A DNA stretch of 64,000 bases, from the NCBI RefSeq assembly GCF_016901135.1, contig NZ_JAFEVL010000020.1, positions 1 to 64,000 of the forward strand, in the 5' to 3' direction. Position numbers and translations under genes: made by a program. This DNA is from Martinezella lusitana (GTDB taxonomy: Bacteria; Pseudomonadota; Alphaproteobacteria; Rhizobiales; Rhizobiaceae). Shown piece by piece: positions 23,783-32,938 of this stretch. The notes beneath the pieces were generated by a model. The model was given only the letters and a program-made list of their open reading frames with translations, was not told the DNA's origin and searched no databases. Within the stretch, counting starts at the first letter, position 1; each line of letters opens with the position of its first letter.

Positions 23783-25258
23783 TTAAATATCGTCATGCCA
23801 GGTGCGGCCGTCGCGCTCGATCAGCGCGATGGCCTGGCTCGGACCCCATGTGCCGGCCGTATAGCCCTGCACCTGCTGGCCGGCTTCTTCCCAACCCTTG
23901 AGGATTGGGTCGACCCACTTCCACGCCGCTTCCACTTCGTCGCGGCGCATGAACAGCGTCTGGTTCGAGCGGATGACGTCCATCAGCAGGCGTTCGTAGG
24001 CGTCCGGATTGCGGACGTTGAAGGCCGAGGCGAAGCTCATGTCGAGCGAAACGTTGCGCAGACGCATGCCGCCCGGGCCAGGGTCCTTGATCATCAGCGA
24101 CTGCTTGACGCCTTCGTCCGGCTGCAGGCGGATGATCAGCTGGTTGGCGACGGTGCGGCCGGCGGCCTGATCGAAAATATTGTGGGGGATCGGCTTGAAG
24201 GTAATGACGATCTCCGACATGCGGCCGGCAAGACGCTTGCCGGTGCGGATGTAGAAGGGAACGCCGGCCCAGCGCCAGTTGCCGATCTCGGCCTTGATGG
24301 CGACGAAGGTTTCGGTGTTGGAGACGCCGCCTTCGAGCTCATCGAGGTAGCCCTTGACCGGGCCGCCCGAGGATGCGCCGGCGCGGTACTGGCCGCGAAC
24401 CGTCGCCTGCTCGACGTTGGAAGCGTTGATCGGCTTCAGCGCGCGCAGCACCTTCAGCTTCTCGTCGCGGACTGCTTCGGAATCCATCGAGGAGGGGATT
24501 TCCATCGCGGTCAGGCAGAGGAGCTGCAGGATATGGTTCTGCACCATGTCGCGCAGGGCACCGGCGGTATCGTAGTAGCCGGCACGGCCTTCGAGGCCAA
24601 CCGATTCCGCCACCGTGATCTGCACGTGGTCGATGTGATTGGCGTTCCAGAGCGGTTCGTAGAGGGCGTTGGCAAAGCGCAGCGCCATCAGGTTCTGCAC
24701 GGTTTCCTTGCCGAGGTAATGGTCGATGCGGAAGATCTGTTCTTCCTTGAAGACCCTGCCGATCGTGTCGTTGAGCTGTAGGGCCGAAGCGAGGTCGCGG
24801 CCGATCGGCTTTTCGACGACGATACGGGTCTGCTTGGTGATCAGCTTGTGGTCGTGGATCTTCTGCGAGATGTCGCCGAAGATGCCCGGAGCGACGGCGA
24901 GGTAGAAGGCGCGGACGCGCTCCTTGCCCTCGTCGAGGATTTTCTTGAGCTGGTCCCAGCCGGCATCGCTGCGCGCGTCGACGGGAACATAGAACAGACG
25001 GGCGAGGAATTTCTTGACTTGCGCCTCGTCATATTCGCCCTTCTTCAGGTGTTCTTTGAGGGCGGCGTCGGCGAATTTGCGGTATTCCTCGTGCGAAAGC
25101 GCGCTACGCGAAGCGCCGATGACGCGGGTCGGTTCGGAGAATTGGCCTTCAATCTGGCGATGATAAAGAGCGGGCAGGAGCTTGCGCTCGGCAAGGTCGC
25201 CACTGCCGCCGAAAACGACATAATCAAATGGTTCAACGGGAATGATTTGGCTGCTCAT
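23783..25258 (-). CDS. zwf: Zwf, glucose-6-phosphate 1-dehydrogenase
   Basis: A 491-residue enzyme that oxidises glucose 6-phosphate to the lactone, with NADP as acceptor. Seen: the nucleotide-binding start VVFGGSGDLAERKLLPALY, the active-site segment RIDHYLGKETVQN with the catalytic His, and the C-terminal RYERLLMDVIRSNQTLF. First gene of zwf-pgl-edd. In rhizobia this route is the main path for glucose, so it is the natural continuation of the agl system upstream. An A/T-rich dyad at 25291-25317 lies in its promoter region. Confidence 0.95.
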   Translation of the reverse strand: MSSQIIPVEPFDYVVFGGSGDLAERKLLPALYHRQIEGQFSEPTRVIGASRSALSHEEYRKFADAALKEHLKKGEYDEAQVKKFLARLFYVPVDARSDAGWDQLKKILDEGKERVRAFYLAVAPGIFGDISQKIHDHKLITKQTRIVVEKPIGRDLASALQLNDTIGRVFKEEQIFRIDHYLGKETVQNLMALRFANALYEPLWNANHIDHVQITVAESVGLEGRAGYYDTAGALRDMVQNHILQLLCLTAMEIPSSMDSEAVRDEKLKVLRALKPINASNVEQATVRGQYRAGASSGGPVKGYLDELEGGVSNTETFVAIKAEIGNWRWAGVPFYIRTGKRLAGRMSEIVITFKPIPHNIFDQAAGRTVANQLIIRLQPDEGVKQSLMIKDPGPGGMRLRNVSLDMSFASAFNVRNPDAYERLLMDVIRSNQTLFMRRDEVEAAWKWVDPILKGWEEAGQQVQGYTAGTWGPSQAIALIERDGRTWHDDI

Positions 25259-25290
25259 GAGGTATCTCTCAATCGGTCTTGGTTGAGGCC

Positions 25291-25317
25291 CCTTTTAATC
25301 TAATCGATTTAAAAAGG
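25291..25317. promoter_or_regulatory. A/T-rich imperfect dyad upstream of zwf
   Basis: CCTTTTAATC (25291-25300) faces GATTTAAAAAGG (25306-25317) about 30-60 bases before the zwf start. RpiR/HexR-type regulators control zwf operons in many proteobacteria and bind A/T-rich palindromes, so this is a candidate site, but no regulator gene is linked here. Confidence 0.35.
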
Positions 25318-25390
25318 CCAGTGTGCATCGCAAAATTCAGACTCGGCTTTTATAGCGGATTGCCTGCGGAAGAAATCCATCTTCCGATTT

Positions 25391-26689
25391 TTAGAACCTG
25401 TCGCGCAACGCAAACCACGAGAGCGCCAGGAAAAGCAGAGGCGCCCGCATGCGCGCGCCGCCCGGAAAAGGCGGGACATTCAGCTCCTTGAAGAGGTGAA
25501 GCTCGTCCGCATTCCCGAGAACTGTTTTCGCATAGAGTTTACCGCAATAGTTTGACAGCATGACCCCGTGCCCGGAATAGCCTCCGATCGAGGTGACGCC
25601 TGGCATGACCTCACGCACGAAGGGCTGGCGCGGCATGGTGATGCCGACCGATCCACCCCAGGCATAGTCGATGTTGATATCCGCCAGGGCTGGATAGATC
25701 TCGGCGATTTGACGGCGGATGTGCTGCGTTATGTCGCGTGGATTGTCTGATGTATAAGCCTCGCGCCCGCCGAAAAGCAGGCGTCCGTCTTTCGATTTGC
25801 GGAAGTAGCGCACCACGAATCGCGAATCCGCTACGGCTTCGTTACCGGGAAGCACGGTCGGAAAGCGATCGAGCGGTTCGGTGGCGCCGATGAAGGAGCG
25901 GATCGGCATCACATGGCTCGCGGTCACCGGCTCCAGATTGTCGATATAGCCGTTGCAGGCGATCAGCACCCGTTCGGCGGTGATTTCGCCGCCGTCCGTC
26001 TGGATGATTGTCTTGCCGCCAGATTGCCGGAAGGCCTTCGCCCTGGTCATTTCGAAGAGGGAGGCGCCGGCCTCGGCGGCGACCCGCGCCAGGCCGATGA
26101 GCAGCTTCAGTGGATGGATATGGCCCGTGCCCATATCCCTGACGCCGTAGAGATAGAATTCGGAGCCCAGCCGTTCCTGGGTCTCGGTCCTATCCATGAA
26201 TTTGACGTGCGGATAGCCGTAGCGTGTCGCTGCGATCTCCGCATTTTCCATATAGGCGTGCTTGTAGCTCGGCTTGTGTGTGACATTCATCTGGCCCGGC
26301 AGGAAATCGATGTCGATGCCGTGCTCGGAGGCGAAATCGAGGAGATGACGCTTCGCATCCTCGGCAAGATCGAAAAGTGCCTTCGAGCGCTCGTAGCCGA
26401 TCGTCTCCTCAAGCTCTTCAGGCCACGAGCGCTGCCCGGTGCCGAGCTGACCGCCATTGCGGCCTGAAGCGCCGTCGCCGAAGCGGTTGCCGTCGATCAG
26501 AACGACTTCGGCACCACCCTTGGCGAGATTGTAGGCCGCCTGGAGGCCAGTATAGCCGCCGCCGATGATGGCGACATCGGCCAGGCGCGAACCATCGAGC
26601 TTGGGATAGATTGGGCGTGGGCCGACAGTTGCCTGATAAAAGGAAAGTCCCGGCGCGATCGGGCTCTGCCATGTTTCGTGCAGTGTCAT
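25391..26689 (-). CDS. puuB: PuuB-like FAD-dependent oxidoreductase (gamma-glutamylputrescine oxidase type)
   Basis: A 432-residue DAO-family flavoenzyme. I chose MTLHETW at 26689; the longer frame (26734) would overlap puuA. The FAD-binding motif VAIIGGGYTGLQAAYNLAKGG ends in a typical acidic strand (VVLIDG), followed by GASGRNGGQLGTGQ, which in this family contacts the flavin. The C-terminal YAWGGSVGITMPRQPF and GYSGHGVMLSNYCGK are usual for PuuB/OrdL proteins. It should oxidise gamma-glutamylputrescine to the aldehyde, with release of ammonia and peroxide. The gene starts 11 bases after the puuA stop, so the two form an operon. The substrate is inferred from that pairing. Confidence 0.8.
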   Translation of the reverse strand: MTLHETWQSPIAPGLSFYQATVGPRPIYPKLDGSRLADVAIIGGGYTGLQAAYNLAKGGAEVVLIDGNRFGDGASGRNGGQLGTGQRSWPEELEETIGYERSKALFDLAEDAKRHLLDFASEHGIDIDFLPGQMNVTHKPSYKHAYMENAEIAATRYGYPHVKFMDRTETQERLGSEFYLYGVRDMGTGHIHPLKLLIGLARVAAEAGASLFEMTRAKAFRQSGGKTIIQTDGGEITAERVLIACNGYIDNLEPVTASHVMPIRSFIGATEPLDRFPTVLPGNEAVADSRFVVRYFRKSKDGRLLFGGREAYTSDNPRDITQHIRRQIAEIYPALADINIDYAWGGSVGITMPRQPFVREVMPGVTSIGGYSGHGVMLSNYCGKLYAKTVLGNADELHLFKELNVPPFPGGARMRAPLLFLALSWFALRDRF

Positions 26690-26700
26690 GGGCGATCCCC

Positions 26701-28137
26701 TCACACGTTGAGCAGAAGGAATTCCCGCTCCCACGGGCTGATCACCTGCATGAAGGTTTCGAACTCGCCGCGTTTGACACCGGCATAGATGTCGATGAAT
26801 TCCTTGCCGAGGACCTCCTGGAAGGCCGGTTCGCCCTCCAAGAGCGCGATGGCTTCAAGAAGGCCGCGGGGCAGGTCGATCGAGCCTTCGTTGGCCGAAT
26901 CCTCGGTCGGTGCCGTCGGCTCCACCTTCTTCATGATGCCGAGCAGGCCGGAGGCGAGCGAGGCGGCAAGCGCCAGGTAGGGATTGGCGTCGGAGCTCGG
27001 CAGCCGGTTTTCGACGCGGCGGGCCTGCGGATCGGAGACCGGCACGCGGAAAGCCGTGGTGCGGTTGTCGTAGCCCCAGGCATTGTTGACCGGGCACGAC
27101 ATGTTCGGCGCCAGCCGCCGATAGGAATTCACATAGGGCGCAAGCATGGCCAGCGCATTCGGCACATAGCGCTGCATGCCGCCGATGAAGTGGAAGAACT
27201 CCTGCGACGGACTGCCGTCCGGATTGGTGAAAACATTCTTGCCGGTCTCGATGTTCACGACCGACTGGTGGATATGCATCGCCGACCCCGCCTGGCTCTG
27301 CATGGGTTTGGCCATGAAGGTGGCATAGATGCCGTGCTTCAGCGCCGCCTCGCGAATGGTGCGCTTGAACATGAACACCTGGTCGGCAAGCTCGATCGGG
27401 TCGCCATGGCGCAGGTTGATTTCCAGCTGCGCCGGACCCTCTTCATGGATCAGCGTGTCGATCTCGAGACCCTGCTTCTCCGAGAAGTGATAGATATCGT
27501 CGATCAGCTCGTCGAACTCGTTGATGCCGGCGATCGAGTAGCCCTGACCGCCGAGGATCGAGCGGCCGGAGCGACCTTTCGGCGGATGCAGCGGATAGTC
27601 GGGGTCGTCATTCTTGGCGACGAGATAGAATTCGATCTCGGGCGCAACCACCGGCTTCCAGCCGCGATCGCGATAGAGTCCCAGAATCTGCTTCAATAGG
27701 TTGCGTGGCGTATAGGACACCGCGTGTCCTTCGGAATTGACGATATCGCAGATCACCTGCGCTGTCGGATCGGTTTCCCAGGGGACGACGGACAGCGTCG
27801 AAAGGTCCGGCACCAGCTTCAGGTCGCTGTCGCGCGGCTCGTAGCGGAAGCTCTCAGTCTCCTCCGGATATTCGCCCGAAATCGTGTGGCGATAGATCGC
27901 AGAAGGCAGTGCCAGCGATGTGTTGGAGGTGAATTTCGAGGTCGGCATCATCTTGCCGCGCGGCACGCCGGCAAGGTCCGGTGTGATGCATTCGATATCC
28001 TCGATCCCGCGCGCCCGCAGCCATTGCTCTGCCTCCCTCCAGTTTGCCACGCCGCGTGCCGATCTCAGGCTAGGAGGTACCGTAGGGACTTTCGAGACAG
28101 GCACGGAAGCTTTCAGCGGGGTCTTTCTCGCAGGCAT
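26701..28137 (-). CDS. puuA: PuuA-like gamma-glutamylputrescine synthetase (glutamine synthetase family)
   Basis: A 478-residue GS-fold enzyme. Seen: the N-terminal beta-grasp part with DLAGVPRGKMMP, the metal-binding VAPEIEFYLV, the EGPAQLEINLRHGDP loop, and the ATP/metal segment SAMHIHQSVV. It lacks the adenylylation context of true GlnA. Together with the adjoining puuB-like gene this points to ligation of glutamate to putrescine, the first step of the Puu route; ligation to another amine cannot be excluded. Divergent from the flavoprotein gene at 28275. Confidence 0.8.
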   Translation of the reverse strand: MPARKTPLKASVPVSKVPTVPPSLRSARGVANWREAEQWLRARGIEDIECITPDLAGVPRGKMMPTSKFTSNTSLALPSAIYRHTISGEYPEETESFRYEPRDSDLKLVPDLSTLSVVPWETDPTAQVICDIVNSEGHAVSYTPRNLLKQILGLYRDRGWKPVVAPEIEFYLVAKNDDPDYPLHPPKGRSGRSILGGQGYSIAGINEFDELIDDIYHFSEKQGLEIDTLIHEEGPAQLEINLRHGDPIELADQVFMFKRTIREAALKHGIYATFMAKPMQSQAGSAMHIHQSVVNIETGKNVFTNPDGSPSQEFFHFIGGMQRYVPNALAMLAPYVNSYRRLAPNMSCPVNNAWGYDNRTTAFRVPVSDPQARRVENRLPSSDANPYLALAASLASGLLGIMKKVEPTAPTEDSANEGSIDLPRGLLEAIALLEGEPAFQEVLGKEFIDIYAGVKRGEFETFMQVISPWEREFLLLNV

Positions 28138-28274
28138 AAAACACCGTATTTGGGTTGATCGGTGATTGCATCATAACCGCAGTTTGCCAATTGGCGAGGG
28201 GGAAAACCGCTCGGACTTTCGCCGTATGATGGAAAAATGATCAGTGAGCGCGGCGAATGATTAGGGGTTGAAGC

Positions 28275-29459
28275 GTGGTCGGCAGGTATAATGTGATCGT
28301 TCTCGGAGCGGGCGCGGCAGGCATGATGTGCGCCATCCGCGCCGGCCAGCGCGGGCGTTCCGTCGCTGTGCTCGACCACGCCGCGGCACCCGGCGAGAAG
28401 ATCCGCATTTCCGGCGGCGGCCGCTGCAATTTCACCAATATCCATGCTGGCCCGAAGAACTTCGTCTCCGCCAATCCGCATTTCGCCATATCGGCGCTGG
28501 CCCGCTTCACCCCCAGGGATTTCCTCGCCATGGTCGAGCGCCATGGCATCGCCTGGCATGAGAAGACGCTTGGCCAGCTCTTCTGCGACAACAGCGCCAA
28601 AGACATCATCCGCATGCTGACCGACGAGATGCGCGCGGCCGGCGCGCAACTGTGGTTGCGCACGGAAACGGGCGGGGTCGAACAGATTGCCGGCGGCGGC
28701 TATCGCATCAGCACTTCGGAGGGCACCTTCGAGGCATCCTCGCTGGTCATGGCGACCGGCGGCAAATCGATCCCGAAAATGGGAGCGACCGGTTTTGCCT
28801 ATCGCATCGCCGAGCAATTCGGATTGCCTGTTGTCGAGACGCGGCCGGGCCTGGTGCCGCTCACCCTCGATCCGCAGCTCCTTCAGCGCCTGGCGCCACT
28901 TTCCGGCATCGCCGCGCCTGCCGAAATCCGTCACGGCAAGACGGCATTTCGCGAAGCCCTGCTCTTCACCCATCGCGGCCTCAGCGGACCGGCCATCCTG
29001 CAGATTTCCTCCTACTGGCGGGAAGGGGAGGAGATTACTGTCACGATCGAGCCTGACGTCGATGTCCTTGCGCTTCTTAAGAAAGCAAAGCAGGCCAACG
29101 GCCGGCAATCGGCGCAAACAGCCCTTGCCGAGCTCCTGCCGAAGCGGCTGGCGCAGCACTTCGTCGAGGCTGAGGGCATGTCGGGCAATCTGGCTGATCA
29201 GTCCGACAAGCGCCTGCAACAACTCGGGGCCGCCATCCAGTCCTGGCCGGTGAAGCCGTCCGGCTCGGAAGGGTACCGCACTGCGGAGGTGACGCTCGGC
29301 GGCATCGATACCACCTGCCTCGATTCGAGAACCATGCAGGTGAAAGCCGCGCCCGGCCTCTTCTTCATCGGCGAATGCGTCGATGTGACCGGCTGGCTCG
29401 GCGGTTATAATTTTCAATGGGCATGGGCGTCCGGTCATGTTGCCGGCGAGGCTGCGTGA
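28275..29459 (+). CDS. HI0933/BaiN-family flavoprotein (NAD(P)/FAD-dependent oxidoreductase)
   Basis: A 394-residue cytosolic flavoprotein with a GTG start; AGGGG lies 7 bases upstream. The N-terminal Rossmann motif VIVLGAGAAGMMCAIRAG is followed by KIRISGGGRCNFTN, the hallmark of the HI0933 family, and the C-terminus GECVDVTGWLGGYNFQWAW closes the FAD site. Members are widespread but their physiological substrates are mostly unknown. It stands alone between puuA and a chemoreceptor. Confidence 0.88.
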   Translation: MVGRYNVIVLGAGAAGMMCAIRAGQRGRSVAVLDHAAAPGEKIRISGGGRCNFTNIHAGPKNFVSANPHFAISALARFTPRDFLAMVERHGIAWHEKTLGQLFCDNSAKDIIRMLTDEMRAAGAQLWLRTETGGVEQIAGGGYRISTSEGTFEASSLVMATGGKSIPKMGATGFAYRIAEQFGLPVVETRPGLVPLTLDPQLLQRLAPLSGIAAPAEIRHGKTAFREALLFTHRGLSGPAILQISSYWREGEEITVTIEPDVDVLALLKKAKQANGRQSAQTALAELLPKRLAQHFVEAEGMSGNLADQSDKRLQQLGAAIQSWPVKPSGSEGYRTAEVTLGGIDTTCLDSRTMQVKAAPGLFFIGECVDVTGWLGGYNFQWAWASGHVAGEAA

Positions 29460-29614
29460 GCCTCTATATTCAATACCTTGTGCGTTCCGTCAGAAAATGG
29501 AACCGGCCTCTGGTTCTCGCGTTTTCCTTTCCTACATGTTTATTGAATACATTGGCAGTTGCCGAAAAGACCATTTGCCGGTTATCGTGTCAGTGCGAAA
29601 ATGGGAATATGCTC

Positions 29615-29758
29615 ATGAACAAAACCAATCGTCGTGCTCGCGCCATTGCAATCGCTCAAACCCGGGATAACGCCAAGCTCCTGGCCACAAGGCTTTTGAT
29701 GCTGGCGACGGGCGCCACTGCGGCCTGCATCGCGTATCTGGCCGTGCGCGGCTACTGA
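29615..29758 (+). CDS. Possible small single-span membrane protein (47 residues)
   Basis: ATG at 29615 (another at 29609) opens a short frame with a basic start (KTNRRARAIA) and one hydrophobic segment (LLMLATGATAACIAYLAV) near the C-terminus. GGGA lies about 10 bases upstream. No family is recognised. Composition is protein-like, but so short a frame could be chance. Confidence 0.35.
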   Translation: MNKTNRRARAIAIAQTRDNAKLLATRLLMLATGATAACIAYLAVRGY

Positions 29759-30079
29759 TAGTTTAGCCGCTTTATCTGTCTTGGCCGTCATTGTCATGGC
29801 GGCCTTTGTTTGCGCGCCAATATTCTTTTCGACGCCTTCTTACTCGGATCTCTTCAGCAACAAGGGCCCTCGCTGGCGCCTTATCTGAAAATTAATCTAT
29901 CAGACCCACAATTCGCGCAGTTTTATGGGGCGCTCGTCTGCGAGACCGAGCCGATGCAATGATTGCTTCCTGACGCCACTCAGGACCCCGCCTGCGACGA
30001 TTTCAAGATTGACGATATACGTCCGGCCAGCGCCGCGCAGGCGTCGGCGAGGGGAGCGGTGTGAGAGGTCTGAGCCACT
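29759..30079. other. Intergenic region before the chemoreceptor gene
   Basis: No gene is supported. A weak hairpin (GGCCG at 29783-29787 with CGGCC at 29800-29804, then TTTG) may end the small upstream transcript. I see no clear promoter hexamers for the chemoreceptor. Confidence 0.35.
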
Positions 30080-32617
30080 ATGTTTATTGATAGGATACTG
30101 TCTCGTTTCAAGATCAAGACGAAGGTTCTCCTATTCGTCCTGCCCTTCGTCATCAGCATTTCCGCCGTCGGCCTCACCGGGCTTTATGCTTCCGGCCTGC
30201 TGCAGGGACGCATGGAAATCTCCAACAGCGTGCTGCAATCGCTGACCGGCTTCAAGAATCTCTACGGCTCCATGGATGACTTCCTGCGCATCACCAATAC
30301 GCAGCAACGCGACAAGCTCTATGAGGATATCAAGTCCCAGCAGGGCGTGCTCAATGCGACGCTCGGCCAGCTCGGCGCGGATGCGGAGGGCCGCGACAAT
30401 CTGACCGACGCGACCGCCAAGACGGCCGACACGGCCAATCTCGTCGGCAGGCTGTGGACGCTCCATGAGCAGGAGGTTGCGTTCCGCAAGACGATCGACG
30501 ACGCACAGAGAGCGTTGATCAGCGCCCGTTTCAACGTCGATTTCAACAGCCAGCAGCTGGAAGATCAGATGCGGCAGGATCAGGCCGACGCGACCTCGAC
30601 ATTGCGCGCCGCCGACCGCTTGCTGAAAGGCGGCGATCTGCTGGCCTCGGTTGCGGAGGATTTCAACAAGGCCGCGACGCCGGCCGATAAGGTCAAGCTT
30701 CTCAAGGACCGGCTGCCGGATCTGAACAAGGCCCTGCGCGCCATCGACCTTGCGCTGCCGCAGAACCAGAAAAGTGTCGTTCAGTCGCTGACGAGCACGA
30801 TCAAGGATCTGACCGCTTTCACTGAAAGCACTGATGTGCCGACCGATGACACCATTACCAATATCGGCCGTCTTCTCTCGCGCTTCCGCCAGACATCGAC
30901 CTACACGCAGCTGACGGCGACGCAGATGATGCGTCAGGCGACCACGACCTTCGTATCGCTGGATGCCCGCGTCGCGCAGACCAATTCCGTTCTGCAGGAT
31001 ACCCGCCGCCTGGAAGATTCGGTCTACTCTCTGCAGCTTGTGCTGGCCGAGTTCAACGCCAATACCAACAAGGACAATCTCGTCCGCCTGCGCCAGGAAA
31101 TCGCAAAGCTCGGCGGCGATATCGATACGCTGAACCAGAGTGCCAAAAGCATGGACTTCGCCGGCGACATCGATGCCGCCATCCGCCCGGCGATCAAGTC
31201 GATGGACGATGCCGGCGGCAAGCTGGTCGATACGATCACCCAGCGGATTGCAGAATATGCAAGCGCCCGCCAGCAACTCGATCAGGTATGGGGCCAGCTC
31301 ACGGCATTTGCCGAGACGCAGAAGCAGAGCGCCGGCACCGAACGCGACCAGGCGAACTACATATCCATCCTGGCGACGGCTTTGGGTATCATCCTCTCGG
31401 TTGCCGGCGGTATCGCGCTGGTCCTGACCCTGCAGCGCCCGATCGGCCAGATCACCGCCGCCATGCGCCGGATCGCCGATGGCATGCTCGAGACGGCGAT
31501 TTCCGGCGAGCAGCGTCACGACGAAATCGGCGACATGGCCCGCGCGCTCGGCATCTTCAAGGAAAACGCCATTTCGAAGATCCGCATCGAGGAGCAGAGC
31601 GACGAGGAGCGCGCTTCCTCTGAACACGAACGCCAGCGCAACGACGCTGAAAAGCGCGAACTCGACCGACAGATCGATTTCGCGGTCAGCGAGCTCGCAG
31701 CCGGTCTCGAACGTCTTGCGCAGGGCGATATTTCCGCCACGATCGAGACACCCTTCATCGGCCGCCTCGAACAGCTCCGTCAGGACTTCAACAGCTCGCT
31801 GTCGCGCCTGCAGGAGACGCTGAGCCAGGTCCGCAGCAATGTCGAGATGATCCAGAGCAACGGCAACCAGATGGCGGCCTCCGCCGAGGATCTGTCGAAG
31901 CGCACCGAGCAGCAGGCCGCTTCGCTGGAGCAGACCGCCGCCGCTGTCGACGAGATCACCGTCACCGTCCGCTCGTCCGCCAAGCGCGCCAAGGACGCGG
32001 ATGCCATCGTGCGCGAAGCCAAGCGCAGCGCCGATGACAGCTCTGTCGTCGTCGGCAATGCCATCGACGCGATGACGCGCATCGAGGGTGCCTCGCGCCA
32101 GATCGAGCAGATCATCGGCGTCATCGACGAGATCGCCTTCCAGACCAACCTCCTGGCGCTCAATGCCGGTATCGAGGCGGCGCGCGCCGGTGACGCCGGC
32201 AAGGGCTTCGCCGTCGTCGCCATGGAAGTGCGCGAGCTGGCCCAGCGCTCTGCCGCCGCCGCAAAGGAAATCAAGGGACTAATCAACAAATCGACCCAGG
32301 AGGTCAATTCCGGCTCGCAGTTCGTGCAGGAGGCCGGTTCGGTCCTGGCGCAGATCAGCAGCCAGATCGTCACGATCAGCCAGCATGTGGAAATGATTGC
32401 CCGCGCCAGCCACGACCAGGCAAGCGCGCTGCAGGAGGTCAACGCCTCGGTCAACCACATGGATCAGATGACGCAGCAGAACGCCGCCATGGTGGAAGAG
32501 ACTACAGCGGCAAGCCGCGAGCTGGCCACCGAAGCCGACGCGCTGTTGCATCTCATCCAGCAGTTCAAGATCGAAGCCGGATACAGCTCAGGCTATATGC
32601 GGGAAGAAGCGGCCTGA
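30080..32617 (+). CDS. Methyl-accepting chemotaxis protein with large periplasmic sensor
   Basis: An 845-residue transmembrane chemoreceptor. First membrane helix at about residues 17-40; a helical periplasmic region of nearly 390 residues; second membrane helix at about 427-450 (ILATALGIILSVAGGIALVL); a HAMP domain from about 451, and a second HAMP-like segment (ELAAGLERLAQGDISATIET). The signalling domain has its tip at IDEIAFQTNLLALNAGIEAA, the CheA/CheW contact. Q/E-rich methylation helices flank the tip. No CheR-docking pentapeptide ends the protein (it ends EEAA). The long helical sensor resembles HBM-type receptors for small metabolites, but the ligand is unknown. A strong terminator follows. 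Confidence 0.92.
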   Translation: MFIDRILSRFKIKTKVLLFVLPFVISISAVGLTGLYASGLLQGRMEISNSVLQSLTGFKNLYGSMDDFLRITNTQQRDKLYEDIKSQQGVLNATLGQLGADAEGRDNLTDATAKTADTANLVGRLWTLHEQEVAFRKTIDDAQRALISARFNVDFNSQQLEDQMRQDQADATSTLRAADRLLKGGDLLASVAEDFNKAATPADKVKLLKDRLPDLNKALRAIDLALPQNQKSVVQSLTSTIKDLTAFTESTDVPTDDTITNIGRLLSRFRQTSTYTQLTATQMMRQATTTFVSLDARVAQTNSVLQDTRRLEDSVYSLQLVLAEFNANTNKDNLVRLRQEIAKLGGDIDTLNQSAKSMDFAGDIDAAIRPAIKSMDDAGGKLVDTITQRIAEYASARQQLDQVWGQLTAFAETQKQSAGTERDQANYISILATALGIILSVAGGIALVLTLQRPIGQITAAMRRIADGMLETAISGEQRHDEIGDMARALGIFKENAISKIRIEEQSDEERASSEHERQRNDAEKRELDRQIDFAVSELAAGLERLAQGDISATIETPFIGRLEQLRQDFNSSLSRLQETLSQVRSNVEMIQSNGNQMAASAEDLSKRTEQQAASLEQTAAAVDEITVTVRSSAKRAKDADAIVREAKRSADDSSVVVGNAIDAMTRIEGASRQIEQIIGVIDEIAFQTNLLALNAGIEAARAGDAGKGFAVVAMEVRELAQRSAAAAKEIKGLINKSTQEVNSGSQFVQEAGSVLAQISSQIVTISQHVEMIARASHDQASALQEVNASVNHMDQMTQQNAAMVEETTAASRELATEADALLHLIQQFKIEAGYSSGYMREEAA

Positions 32618-32850
32618 CCGCAGCAACCGTCATCATCGCAGGCGGACCGGTTGATCTCCAACCGGTCCGCCTTTTTTGTCGCCTTATAAGCGGCATGCAG
32701 GCGGTCGAGCATACGCCCGATCCAGGTGAAAAGCGGCCAGGGGTCGTGCCCATAGTCGAGGTAGAACAGATCCTCGTTCTGGCGCCATTGCTCCTCGCGC
32801 GCCCGGCATTGTAGTTCGATGGCCTTGGCCAAACCGATGCTGTCCATCAT
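32593..32850 (-). CDS. Small hypothetical protein overlapping the chemoreceptor 3' end
   Basis: 85 residues from the ATG at 32850, which has GGAG eight bases upstream; an immediately following ATG is also possible. The N-terminal 60 residues look protein-like (AREEQWRQNEDLFYLDYGHD, then PLFTWIGRMLDRLHAAYK). The C-terminus is read through the chemoreceptor's terminator and is Cys-rich (CDDDGCC). It overlaps the chemoreceptor's last 25 bases. No family recognised. Confidence 0.42.
   Translation of the reverse strand: MMDSIGLAKAIELQCRAREEQWRQNEDLFYLDYGHDPWPLFTWIGRMLDRLHAAYKATKKADRLEINRSACDDDGCCGQAASSRI
32641..32677 (+). terminator. Intrinsic terminator of the chemoreceptor gene
   Basis: Perfect 13-bp stem (GGCGGACCGGTTG with its complement), 5-base loop and T6, 23 bases after the stop codon. 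It lies inside the antisense small ORF at 32593-32850. Confidence 0.9.
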
Positions 32851-32938
32851 GAGATATCTCCATCTTGTGGGGCATCTCTTCAACTACACACAGAAATTTG
32901 CTTTATAAACAGCCGTTTTCGCCCTATGTTTTTCAATT

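Noticed and set aside
23195..24781. 528-codon plus-strand frame opposite pgl and zwf
   Set aside because: Shadow of two strongly conserved enzymes; it crosses both gene boundaries and has no recognisable domain.
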